Positions 1-9,882 are shown, numbered from the stretch's first letter. The stretch: DNA of 27,452 bases from Heterobasidion occidentale (GCA_039111635.1 JBCAQO010000066.1:1-27452); one strand, 5' to 3'. Program-made: numbers and translations. The notes: generated by a model from the sequence alone, not told the origin.

Positions 1-163
1 CGGTGTGTGGGAACACGAGCTGTTGAAGCCAAACCAGCGGAGCACACCGAAGGAACCGCTGTATGTCGCTGGATATGACGATCAGATCTTTATTTGCGCC
101 ATAGAGCGCTGTCTTCGCATCCAGCTTGTCGTACATGCTCGCAAATATCTCGGGGAGGTGTGT
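1..163 (-). CDS. Partial hypothetical protein, exon cut by the left window edge
   Basis: On the minus strand an open frame of 54 codons runs from 163 to the window edge, with normal mixed amino-acid composition (for example MYDKLDAK and KDLIVISSD). It starts right after a good intron acceptor (GTAGCAG, read on the minus strand), and the phase fits an internal or last exon. The upstream exon was not found: minus-strand frames between 164 and 680 are open in pieces but look like low-information sequence. I do not recognise the protein. It could instead be a chance open frame, because 160 bp is short. Confidence 0.3.
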
Positions 164-1500
164 CTGCTACGGCTGTGAGTATGGTGTGGTCACGGCAGCA
201 TCGAAGGGACAGGGGCACGTACACGGAACTCCTTGAGCGTCGACTGTTCGCTCGCTGTGAACGTCTGGGCCGGTGGGCTCCGGGACTGCTGACTCGACGT
301 GCGTTCTCCTTTCCTTGCTGTCGCATTTCGTGTGGTCACGCTTGCGGGTGTAAATCGAAGATCCCCGCGTCAACTGTATGTATGCGGCCGATGGAATGTG
401 ACAAAGTCCATTTCTTCGTGTAGTATCTTACCGAAGAAGACAAGGCAGTCGAGCAGTTCGAAACCACGCGCCGCACGGCTGGCATCAACGTCACTCAAAA
501 CAAGGACGAGGAGCGTGCGTGGGCAAGAACACGGGCGCGAAGACGAGGGGGAGCCAGGCGAGGCGATGGGCGATGGCAACAACGAGGGCGACAACGAGGA
601 TAACAACGAGGAGTGATGGAGGGAAGAGTTCACAGGATAGGCAATGCAAATTGCTTCAGGGAAAACTGGCTGGACAACTTGCATGAACTAGAATAGCATC
701 CCAGTTTAAGTTACCTCCTCATTAGCTTCTTTACAATTTATGAGAGTGAAGACAACATACCGCGCTGTAGGGCCCTCTGAGACATCTTCTCTGCCGCGTG
801 AATTTTGACCCCAGACCTGCAAACCGTATGAAATGTCCTGTCTTTTCATCCCACTACCTACGTCTCCGAATTCACTGCTCTTTCACCTCTCTCCCCTACC
901 TCTTCCCTCCTTCCAACAGTGCCAATGTAACCCTCGGCATCAATATCAAGGCTGTGGTTGTAGATCAGGGATGCGGCAGAAAAGACAACAAAAAACCTAC
1001 AATTCTGCGCGAACAGATTGAATGAACCCACAATCGGGCGGATGACGTCCGAAGAAAAATCGAATCTTGCCCCGCAGCGCGTCGATGTGGAACGAGGTCG
1101 AGACTTTAAGACGGTACCAAGCGTATTTGGGGTTCATGATTGAGAGTAGGTCGTGATGTGTGGTGAGGGTGCGAGGAGCGCAAACGAAACGCGAAGTGTG
1201 AAAGGGTTTAAGGAGAAAGGCGAATGCGAATGGAGAGCGAGTATGGTGAGCGAATGAATGCAAGCGCAAACGGATGGTAGTTGAGGACGTCACGTACCCG
1301 ACACATATCCCCAACGACGTTCTCGCACGTCGAACAATCGATGTGCACTTTCAAGGCAGCGCGTCGTTCTTCCATCCACCAAACTCGACAACAGCGTACG
1401 CGGTGGCTTCTGTGAGCGTGGCGAGATCCGTGTTCTGCGCCCCAATGAGCATGATATGCCTCAGTAGCCCAAAGCTGGTCGGTATGCGGACCTTATTAAA
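164..1500. other. Stretch without a firmly supported gene
   Basis: Only weak coding hints are visible. On the plus strand, 424-603 is open and reads into an Arg/Gly-rich tail, while the neighbouring frame ends in a Glu/Asp/Asn-rich tail that stops near 616. On the minus strand an ATG at 1137 opens a 46-codon frame ending at 997, with a plausible beginning (MNPKYAWYRLK). 870-915 is pyrimidine-rich. No RNA gene or mobile-element domain was seen. From about 1450 the sequence begins to resemble, in inverted orientation, the segment near 9345. Confidence 0.3.
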
Positions 1501-1551
1501 GTCGTATAGAATCCCTCGAGGCGACTGATGAGTTTGTTGGAGAAGGTGAGT

Positions 1552-1834
1552 CCAGGTATAAGCATAAGGCCACGCTTCTTCGACCAGAAGATTGAGGCAA
1601 AAAACCGGAGAAGATGTCCTCTGCTGCGGCAAAGGCGGCTCACCGCTCAGCGAATGTGAAGCGACGATGAGAGATCCAGCGCGATGCCCAGTCCGTCTTC
1701 CTCTTGATGCAGAGGATGATCTCAGTAGCATCGCAATTCGTAGGTCCAGTCTCGTTGTGAATATTTTCCATCATTATGTGCAACGCGGTGAAGCAGCACG
1801 CTGCCTGATGGAGTCGCAAAGAACCACGGCTTAA
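1552..1834 (+). pseudogene. Decayed copy of a hypothetical gene (left arm of an inverted duplication)
   Basis: The plus-strand translation from 1552 ([15 protein letters not shown]) matches, residue by residue, the minus-strand frame at 9245-8961, which is open to its stop codon. In this copy a one-base shift occurs near 1600, the match continues in another frame ([17 protein letters not shown]), and an in-frame stop follows near 1667. The match then resumes ([10 protein letters not shown]) up to TAA at 1832-1834. Differences between the copies are often conservative at the protein level, which suggests that this strand was once coding. The protein family is not recognised. An array of palindromic repeats starts 9 bp after the stop. 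Confidence 0.5.
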
Positions 1835-1843
1835 AAGTAGTGG

Positions 1844-2795
1844 ATCTCTGGAGGAAAATCGCTCTCAGAAAGCTGCTCGTTGGGAGGTTAGATGGGGACA
1901 ACACATTTCTGGAGGAACATCGCTCTCAGAAGCCGCGCGACGCCATTGGGCTACGGCCGCTTGATGGCAGGGTGGGACGCAAAGGACGAGGGCCTACGAG
2001 CAACGCATTTCTGGAGGAACCTCGCTCTCAGAAAGCTGATTGCCGAGAGGATATACGAAGATGGCCTGGGAACATCACATTTCTGGAGGAACCTCGCTCT
2101 CAGAAATGTCTCTCGACAGCCGCGAACCGCGCGCCGCCGTCTGATTGCGGTAGCTCGATGGCAAGGTGCGATGGAAAGAGCTTCGGCCTATGGGCAACGC
2201 ATATCTGGAGGAAGGTCACTCTCAGAAAGCTGGTTGCCGGGAGGATAAATGGAAAGGCTCTGGGGACAACGCATTTCTGGAGGAAGGTCGCTCTCAAAAA
2301 GCTCGACAGGACGATAGAGGTGGCCGGCAAACAGCACATTTCTGGAGGAAAGTCGCTCTCAGAAAACTGCTCGTTGGGGGGAGAGATGGGGATAACACAT
2401 TCATGGAGGAAGACGCTCTAAGATATGTGTCTCAACAGCCGCGCAACGCCATCTGACTACACCCGCTTGATGGCAGGGTGGGACGCAAAGAACGACGGCC
2501 TATGGGCAGCGCATTTCTGGAGGAAGGCCGCTCTCAGAAAGCTGATTGCCGAGAGGATATACGAAGATGGCCTGGGAACATCACATTTCTGGAGGAAGGT
2601 CGCTCTCAGAAATGTCTCCCGACAGCCGCTAAACACGCGACGCCGTCTGACTACGGCCGCTTGATGTCGGGGGAATGACAACGCACTTCTGGAGGAAAAT
2701 CGCTCTCAGAAAGCTGCTCGACAGGAGGATAGACGGTGGCGGAGTGAGAGCAACCCATTCCCGGAGGAGGGTCACTCTCAGAAATTTGTCGATAG
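1844..2795 (+). repeat. Palindromic repeat array, cluster 1 (about 12 copies)
   Basis: About 12 copies of a core reading TTTCTG, a loop of about 15 nt starting GAGGAA and ending GCTCT, then CAGAAA. They lie near 1844, 1906, 2007, 2080, 2206, 2276, 2338, 2398, 2515, 2586, 2689 and 2759. The best copies (2077-2109 and 2583-2615) have perfect 9-bp arms, ACATTTCTG and CAGAAATGT, around a 15-nt loop. Spacers are 35-90 bp and are themselves partly repeated. A larger unit of about 506 bp is duplicated: the segment around 1975-2115 recurs around 2480-2620. Several frames are open across the array (HFWRKVALRKL-type text), but this looks like a by-product of the repeat. Confidence 0.85.
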
Positions 2796-2924
2796 AGCTA
2801 AGAGCTGGTAATATGACGACGTCCGTACAGACATTCGGCCAAAGAGTGACCGTGGGACCGAAATCGCTGACCGTGGGAGCGGAGCTCACATGACTTCAAG
2901 TTGCCCCACTCATAGTCCTCAGGC

Positions 2925-3165
2925 GGTCGTCGTTGGGCAGCATCGTGTTTCGCGGCTGTCTAGGCAGTTTCTGAGAGCGTTTTTCCTCCAGAATTTGTCT
3001 TGTGGCGTCCTTATCGGTTGAAAGCTTTATTCCTTCGTCTTCAAGTCTCCCTTTCCTTCCAGTCATCCCGCGGTCGTCACTGGGCGGTACCGTGTTTTCC
3101 GCGGCTGTCTAGGCAGTTTCTGAGAGCGTTTTTCCTCCAGAAATAGTCTTGTGCCGCTCTTGTGC
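2925..3165 (-). repeat. Two 149-bp units carrying the palindromic core in the opposite orientation
   Basis: The segment starting GCGGCTGTCTAGGCAG occurs at 2952 and again at 3101. Each copy is followed at once by TTTCTGAGAGCG and TTCCTCCAGAA, which is the cluster 1 core read on the other strand. The flanking text (GGTCGTC..TGGGC near 2925 and 3073) is also duplicated. The pair lies 100-300 bp upstream of the ATG at 3253, so it may fall inside that gene's promoter region. This is inferred from position only. Confidence 0.75.
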
Positions 3166-3252
3166 CACATCTGTTGAGACCTCTACTTTTCGTCTCCTTC
3201 ACGTCGACGCACTCTCCTCCAGCAATTGTTCCGCTTCGATCTTTTCATCACA

Positions 3253-6200
3253 ATGAAAGCCTCCGTCTCCCGAGACCAATACCCCTGGGTTGAAGTCACG
3301 AGGTCGCAGCAGTCGGCATGGGTAGTTGTCGCATTTCGCCCCTGCCCTACCATGAGTTCCACATCTTACATCTCCAGAAATGCATTCACCCCGCCAGCGG
3401 ACGTGACCTTCGACGCTGATCCATCTCGTGCCGGACGCCTGAAACCGTACGATTGGGCAGTAGATCCAGCTCCTCATGACTCGCGTTTTCCCTGGAGGCC
3501 CTTCATCCCAGTTGATCCTGGATCCATCAGGGGTGACTCTTCGGAATGGATTTTTCCAGCCTCCGAAGCAAGTCATGACTTTTATTGCTTCCCTTCTCGG
3601 ACCATTCGCCCAGGATTGGTCAAGGCACACAACCAGATCAGAGCTTTTATCATCCGTTGTACCAGTGCATTGAGAGACATTCTTGACTGGGATGGCAACC
3701 GGCCTCTCGAGGTTAGTGTGTTGCAGGAAGGGATTGTCTATCCCTGGAAAACTGAAGAGGATGCACATATCACCTTTTGGCGATTACGTCGTCCCTTTCT
3801 CGACTGCTTTGGATTCATCAGCTTTCTTGTCTGGAGGATTGAGCAGGGGTTTGGGCCGAAAGTGAGTGCTTTACAGGGTTGAGGTTTCTGCTCATATCTC
3901 ATGTCTTGCTTTCTAGTGGCGTGATCGTCCTAAGGCTCAGGCCTCTTTGTCATTTGCTTTCGACCAACTGGATAAGTTCATCTTGGGCGCTCGCATCCGT
4001 GGAGTCACCATCGTCACACAGGGCTATCCAACCTGGGGTCCCGAAATGAAGACGACTTGGGAGCTTCTCAAGCTCGCACGAATCAATATTGCATACTCTT
4101 GGAGCGCTCGACAAGCGGGAGAGGTCAGCGCATTCGGTGACCTCAGGCCCGATCGGTGGCGACTTAACGGGAAACCGTTCACGATTGTGTCCTACAAACC
4201 CCCGCCACAGACAACGTACCTGGCAATGCTGTGGGGTGACGATCGTGGCATCATCGGCTCCAAAAAAGACAGAAGATGGGAGGATTACTACTGTTCAGCT
4301 CTTATCTATCCGCAGACGATTGCGTCAATGTGCGCGTGTTTTACATGGAGACACAGATCGGGCTGGATCAGGACGATAGTGACGCTGAAGATCGTGAGGG
4401 TTGCACAGACCCTCCCTCCATTAGGGGGCGCACTTTCCACCTGATCGACTGTGATATCAGCCGTCTTCGCCCAGAGAAAAAGCACGCAGAAATACTCAAG
4501 AAGAGAGCAGCGTCTAACAGTCGCCTTTCTGCGGTTCTCCTATACGACCACGATCGCATTCCTCGTTCTGCCCTGTCTCGACCTGCCCCTCCTCCGCCAG
4601 CCCCTCCTCCGCCAGCCCCTCCTCCGCCAGCCCTCCTCCGCCAGCCCCTCCTCCGCCAGCCCCTCCTCCGCCAGCCCCTCCTCCGCCAGCCCTCCTCCGC
4701 CAGCCCCTCCTTCGCCAGCCCCTCCTCTGCCAGCCCCTCAAGCCCCTTCTCCGCCTGCCTCTCCTCTACCCGCCCCTCCTCTGCCTGCCCCTTCGCAACA
4801 TCAGCTGTCAAATGTGTCGCCTGGTAGCAATACGTCGTACAGGGTGGTACGTTGTCCAGCGGCAACACGTCACAGGAGGTGCAGATGCACATTGACACCC
4901 CTGGTGCAGTGTCATCATCATTCCAGCCGCACTCTGAAGATCACGTTCAAGGCGTTGGACGGTCCGAGTCATCGGAGCATCTCAGGTATGCGTTTTCTTC
5001 AATCTCAGAGCGCAAAAACATTACTGACGAATATTTTTGGTGCGCAGCACAACAACAATGCTAGTTGACTCGCAGAGCCAGTATATGGCAATGGATATCG
5101 ATTTGGAGGACCGGGGCACGGGTTTGTCTTCGTCGTCAGGCCCTCCATGCATTGTGTTGTCTGACTGCGACGCGATGCGGGAAGGCTCGTATGAGCAGGA
5201 TGTGGCGATGAATGTCAACTCGGAGGTGGAGGACTGGGTTGAACGCAATTCTTCATCCAGTCATGCTCTTGTCGGCTCGAATGACGATCCAAGCGAAGAC
5301 GATGTGAGATTCTCGCGTTCTCCGAGCCCTGTCATCGTTCATGAGGGACCTTTGGAGGTACACGCGGTCACATCCACTGATGTTGTCGACAGGGAGAATT
5401 ATCCTCCCGCCTTTATTGCTGCGCTTTTCCCGAAAGTCTACCCGCACCTCCCGGCAGTGAATTCTTAAGAGGGCACTGGATAGCACCAGAAACCTTTCAA
5501 TCTGAAGAAATGCTCATTGTCTCTCCCGGGACGCTTGCGTACTTAGACAGCATCAAGGAAACGACTTCGGGAGGTTGGGCTCCCTATGCACCGTTTGACG
5601 TTAGACCTCTGGCTATCGACACTGGCTTCTTGCGGGTATCTCACGTCAAGCTTCATCCGCTCACTGAGATCTGGTTGCTAGCCATTTTGGAATGGAAGGC
5701 CTTTGAAGTCGAGGCGTTGCTGGAGGTGATGTTGCAGCATGGGATGTCGTTCCGTCTCAGTTGGAATAGCATGTGGGGTCAGCAGAAGATCGCGGCCAAT
5801 GCTGAACGCCGTACGAATGAACCTCGTCCCAACTGGGTGGACGGAGACAACTTCCTCATAGGCGAGCGACAAGACTCTCTCTCCTCCTTTGGCCAGCTAT
5901 ATCAGGAGCGGGTTCGATGGCTCCTGCGACAACCCTACGCAAGACGTCTTGTGGCGTATGGTGGCCTGGCTTGGCGCCTTGTCATCCATTTTGGGTCCAA
6001 GGACATAGTTCGGAGCTACCTGGAGGGGCCAAGTGAGGCATACACTGTCTGGGGTGAACGATACACAGCTGGATCAGATCGCGAATCGGAGTGCCCAGAA
6101 GATGAAGAGAGCGATCTGGCTCTCAAATTACTCCTGGGGTTCACGGCGCTACCAGGGAATGTGTCTCTGTGGCCCAGCATGGCCCTCTGGCGTGCCAGCT

Positions 6201-6466
6201 ACCTCTGGAATGGTTCGTGGTTGTCATCTGCCGAGACATGGTTTCAAGACATGTTGACGCGTCTCCATGACGGCGAATTGACGCCTCGAACTTCTGTGCT
6301 GTGGTACTACACATTGCGGGGCCGGGATAAGCGTGAACGTGGGGCGAATAAAAAACGTCTGGGAGCTGACAAACAGCTGGCGACCGTCCGGACGTACAAT
6401 CAAGACGTCGTCCTGGCTTCCGCGTTGCATACCCCAGGAATACTAAATGTAGCACATAAGTTGTAA
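3253..6466 (+). CDS. Large basidiomycete-type hypothetical protein, multi-exon, frame-disrupted
   Basis: Start ATG at 3253. Exon 1 (3253-3861) joins exon 2 (3917 on) in phase through a GTGAGT..TTCTAG intron of 55 nt. After about 4236 the frame moves. Either an 80-nt intron 4236-4315 (weak donor GTGACG) or an indel explains it. A Pro/Ala-rich tract follows (4583-4795), then a Ser/Asp-rich region joined across an intron 4986-5047 (AGGTATGC..GCGCAG). The frame breaks again near 5459, and a 336-codon open stretch (in-frame Met at 5510) ends at 6466. The C-terminal part (ARRLVAYGGLAWRL, GPSEAY, SLWPSMALW) resembles large proteins of unknown function that are expanded in Agaricomycetes; this is from memory of the family. 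There is no catalytic motif. It is probably a decaying gene, or two genes split at 5467/5510. Confidence 0.5.
4583..4795 (+). repeat. Pro/Ala-coding 15-bp minisatellite
   Basis: Tandem CCTCCTCCGCCAGCC units, about 12-14 copies, grading into degenerate units towards 4795. Most units are 15 bp and encode PAPPP. At about 4629 and 4692 the unit is one C shorter (14 bp), so the Pro-rich reading moves through all three frames along the array. A third one-base shift near 4800-4850 would return to the frame used downstream. Slippage in the array, or assembly error, is the likely cause. Confidence 0.85.
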
Positions 6467-6908
6467 GTAGAATTCTTGATCCTGTCAGGCTGGCGACGTC
6501 ATTTTGAGATCGTGCTGCCGAGGATTCCGAGCATGTTTCTTTTCTTGTTGAACCTTGAACTGGACTACATATCCAAACTTCTCCTTGTTATCGATGTATT
6601 CTCGATTGCTGGCTCTTTCTCACAAATGATTTTGTCTCATCGCCAAAGGGCCTTGTCATTATATACACGTCGTAATCATGTCTGCTTTCAGGAGTCTCAG
6701 TGAAATTACGAAGCTACAAAGAGCGATTCACAGCTCTCTGGGCACCCCTTGGGACCTGTCGGTGGGGAACGGGGGGGAAGTGTGACACGGGAACGACCGA
6801 AATGTGAAAAGCGCTCCTGCCCGCGATATTGATCACCGCCCTCACCAGCGCATCTCGACATGTTTCTCCACCCACCTTCCTGGAACAGTAGGCCTTCCTC
6901 CTATCTAG
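6467..6908. other. Intergenic stretch
   Basis: Sequence between the stop at 6466 and the next candidate start at 6909. It contains a short G-rich run (GGGGGGG near 6770) and no open frame with convincing composition on either strand. No RNA gene was seen. Confidence 0.4.
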
Positions 6909-7943
6909 ATGTCGAAGAGCCTGCCGTTTGCAAGGTATGTGGACCCACCTCAAGGAATTGGCACCCTTCAGACTTTTTTTTCGCAGCGTCCTGATCAACT
7001 GGTCGTCTCTTTCTTATTATCCTTCGACGTTCGAAAGCCTTATCCAGACTATGAAAAATCTGCGCGGCTGGACTGCATGTCAACTATGACCGAGCTGTAC
7101 ACAGATGTGTACTATAGGCATCTTTTCAACGACATGTCTCGAGCTTTCACTATGGTCAGTCAGGGTTGGATTGGCGAGGCTTGGAGGGCTTGGCACCCAG
7201 AGTTTTCCTTCGGGAGTTATTATGCTCCCAGGGATAGGAGTGGAGATTTATCACCCACTAGCAATTATTCGGAGGAATCGGAGGTAGGTGATGGCCTTTT
7301 GCTCGAAGGCTCTGAGTTTACATTGTTCCCCAACTCCGTAGAACTTGTCTCGACATCATTCGCGCTCGAGTAGCCCTGGGTCCGTTCTGCATCTGCCGAT
7401 CCCCCAGGTTCTAGCGACACCAGCTGTAATCACAGACAGGTCTTCTTCACCCTTCTTTGGCAAGAGCGTAGTGGACTCCAATGTTGTCAGCTATAGTGCT
7501 GAGCCGTCTGGTGCGCGACAACTAATGGGAGTGTCTTCTCAGCGTCATCATCGCCGGCACTCAATGGCAAAAGCGTAGTGGACTTGAATGTTGTCAGCTA
7601 TAGTGTTGAGGCGTCTGGTTCGCTGACGACTGATGGGAGTCTTATCTCAGTGTCATCATCACCGGCACTCAGCACAGTTTCAGCTACTCACCCCATTGCT
7701 GCTGAGCACTCTTTGATGGTCTCGCCCTTGCTTTCCCTGGCAGGTGCTAGTGCTATCCGTTCTCCATTGCCATCGCACAAAGCGCTGGGTCTTGATTCCT
7801 TACCGGTAGCTAACCTTTTTTTGATTTGTCGTAGCCTGGGGAGCTTGCCTCATTCTCTCTTAGCCTCGGTCTTTTACATTTACAGCTGGGTTTTGGATGA
7901 TATTGGTGTGTTTGATGATGATGGATGGGGACTACACTTCTGA
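6909..7943 (+). pseudogene. Weakly supported gene remnant of unknown function
   Basis: ATG at 6909 opens a frame to 7373. A strong donor (AAGGTATGTG, 6935) and acceptor (TTTTCGCAG, 6986) define a possible 52-nt intron, but splicing there leads to a stop near 7088, so no continuous model was found. The stretch 7080-7320 has normal protein-like text (LYTDVYYRHLF, GWIGEAWRAWH). From 7379 the sequence turns Ser-rich and includes a tandem duplication that shifts the frame. The open stretch 7578-7943 ends in hydrophobic text. It may be a degraded relative of the neighbouring large hypothetical gene, but I see no shared motif that proves this. Confidence 0.25.
7459..7672 (+). repeat. 107-bp tandem duplication
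   Basis: The segment beginning GGCAAGAGCGTAGTGGACT at 7459 recurs at 7566 as GGCAAAAGCGTAGTGGACT. The similarity runs through TGTTGTCAGCTATAGTG and on to CGGCACTCA. The offset of 107 bp is not a multiple of three, and the first copy lacks one base relative to the second (GCGACAAC against GCTGACGAC). Copy 1 and copy 2 therefore cannot both be read in one frame beyond that point. Confidence 0.8.
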
Positions 7944-8149
7944 TTGTTTAGAAATCTTCTTACGCGCATGCTGGCTCGTTCAGCGTATTATACGTTTACT
8001 TTGAATGAATTCAGATACTCAAAAGGATATCAGATTGCTTGATCGAAATTCAACACCCGATTGGCCGACGCTGATCAGAGTTTGTCGGAATCCGAATCAC
8101 GAGCGTCGATGTTGAACATCTGACAATGTGACCATCCTCCATCAATGTG

Positions 8150-8955
8150 ATGCAGCTTCTGAGAGCGACTTTCCTCCAGAATTGCGCTGTTTCCAGGCCA
8201 CCTCCATCAATGTGATGCAGCTTTCTGAGAGCGACTTTCCTCCAGAATTGCGCTATTTCCAGGCCACCTCCATCTATTGTCCTGTCGAGCTTTCTGAGAG
8301 TGACTTTCCTCCAGAATTGCGCTGTTTCCAGGCCACCTCCATCTATTGTCCTGTCGAGCTTTCTGAGAGTGACTTTCCTCCAGAATTGCGCTGTTTCCAG
8401 GCCACCTCCATCTATTGTCCTGTCGAGCTTTCTGAGAGCGACTTTCCTCCAGAATTGCGCTGTTTCCAGGCCACCTCCATCTATTGTCCTGTCGAGCTTT
8501 CTGAGAGCGACTTTCCTCCAGAAATGTGTTGCTTGTAGTCCCTCATTCTTTGCGTGCCACCCTACCATCAAGCGGCTGTAGTCAGATGGCGTCGCGTGGC
8601 TGTTGGGACACATCTGAGAGCGATCATCCTCTTAGAAAGGCATTGTCCTCATCTACCCTCCCGACGAGCAGCCTTCCGAGAGCGACTTTCCTCCAGAAAT
8701 GCCGTGCCTGTAGGCCGTCGTTCTTTGCGCTCACCCATTTCCATATATCTCTTGTCGAGCACCTTCCTCCAGAAATGCGTTACTCAAAATGCTGTCATTC
8801 TTTCTGATTCACCCACCGGCCGGAGTCAGACGGCGGCGCGCGTTTCGCGGATGTTGAGACACATATCTGAGAGCGACCTTCCTCCAGAAATGTGTTGTCC
8901 TGTCTATCATCCCGACGAGCAGCTTTTTGAGAGTGCCTTCCTCCAGAACTGCATT
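8150..8955 (-). repeat. Palindromic repeat array, cluster 2, with 69-bp tandem units
   Basis: Same core as cluster 1 but in inverted orientation (TTTCTGAGAG..TTCCTCCAGAAAT on the plus strand). Between 8182 and 8524 it forms a regular array. TTGCGCTGTTTCC starts at 8182, 8248 (TTGCGCTATTTCC), 8317, 8386 and 8455, and the same slot is reached at 8524, so the spacing is 66 bp once and then 69 bp. Further diverged copies lie near 8610, 8681, 8762 (half), 8866 and 8928. The spacer at 8535-8610 (TTCTTTGCGTGCCACCC, ATCAAGCGGCTGTAGTCAGA) is the reverse complement of spacers in cluster 1 near 1940-1985 and 2450-2495. Because 69 is divisible by three, the minus strand stays open as a 23-residue repeat. 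Confidence 0.9.
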
Positions 8956-8960
8956 GTTCT

Positions 8961-9534
8961 TTAGCCGTGATTTTTTGTGACTCCACTGGGCAGCGTTGCT
9001 TCTACGCGTTCCATATTATGACGGAAGTTTTCCACGACGAGAACTGGACCTACGAAACGCGATGTTGTTGAGACCATCCCTTGCGTGAAGAGGAAGGCGG
9101 ACTGGGCACTGCGCTGGGTCTCCGATCGTCGCTCCACATTTACCGAGCGATGAGTCTTCTTTGCCACAGCAGAGGATATCTTCTCCTCCGGTTCTTTCAC
9201 CTCAATTTTCTGGTCGAAGAAGCCTGGCCTTGTGCTTATACCTGGACTCTCCTTCTCCTACGAACTCACCAGTCGCCACGAGGGATTCCACACTGACTCC
9301 GCATGCTTGTTGTTCAGCCATCTCAAGAGGCATCCACATCCTAACAGTCGTCCACATCGTCGTCGAATGCGTTGTTATCGAGGAGGAGCTCTTGACAGGT
9401 GAGTACATGTTGATCACTACTGTAGCATTTGATGCTAATTGGATGTGGTAGATGCCCTTCCTACGGGGCTGATCGGTATGAATGCCGAGCTGACGTGACA
9501 GTACATCGAGTTTGTTGCGGACCGCCTCGCTCAT
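8961..9534 (-). CDS. Hypothetical gene, better-preserved copy in the right arm of the inverted duplication
   Basis: The minus-strand frame 9245-8961 is open for 94 codons to a TAA stop ([44 protein letters not shown]). Its decayed partner is at 1552-1834. An upstream minus-strand frame, 9534-9205, begins at an ATG ([16 protein letters not shown]) and may be an earlier exon, but I found no intron of acceptable length joining the two. GTGAGT near 9267 (minus) would leave only about 28 nt. Signals for an intron on the opposite strand (9399-9451) conflict with this model. The family is not recognised. A palindromic repeat starts about 12 bp after the stop, and cluster 2 follows. Confidence 0.4.
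9399..9451 (+). other. Canonical intron signals on the plus strand
   Basis: GTGAGT at 9399, a branch-like TGCTAATTG around 9433-9441 and acceptor GTGGTAG ending at 9451 define a 53-nt intron of typical basidiomycete size. Joining the flanks in phase gives a short tail that ends with TGA near 9493. The upstream exon would be the antisense of the minus-strand gene fragment at 9245-8961. At most one of the two strands is likely to be functional here. Confidence 0.35.
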
Positions 9535-9882
9535 TGCCCTCGGTGGCGAAAAGCATTACAATGCGACAAATCCCATCGACTTTCATGATCGCTTTGCAGA
9601 GCCATCTGTTTGAGAAGCCGGCGTCGCTGTGACCTCCGCTTCTGCGTCGTCAAAGAAGGTTTGCATTGCGAGTGGGTTTGAACAACTCATAAATTTGCGA
9701 TGTCACTTACACGTCTTTCTAGCATTAATGGCAATGTTGTTCTCCGCATCGGACTGTCACATTTGGTCCACTGCTCGTCACCTCATGGTCGCCTGGGGCT
9801 AGACCGTGACATTGTTTCTTCTGGATCTTTTACCTGGATACATACATATGGATATCGTCGCGCGTTTTGCGACTGCCGAGAC
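9535..9882. other. Intergenic stretch
   Basis: No convincing coding frame or RNA gene. A plus-strand frame 9700-9948 is open, but it ends inside the palindromic repeat at 9885 and has unremarkable composition. Confidence 0.35.

Noticed and set aside
1840..2893. Long open frames across cluster 1 as protein genes
   Set aside because: Overlapping frames all read the same repeat, there are no coherent start/stop or splice signals, and the text changes frame with spacer length.
3199..3768. Minus-strand 189-codon ORF
   Set aside because: It is a shadow of plus-strand exon 1 (3253-3861), which has good splice signals and protein-like text.
4368..4898. Minus-strand Gly/Ala/Glu-rich ORF
   Set aside because: It is the complement of the Pro-coding minisatellite of the plus-strand gene.
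8150..8530. CRISPR-like array
   Set aside because: The repeat and spacer are both conserved in the 69-bp units, the setting is eukaryotic and there are no cas genes.
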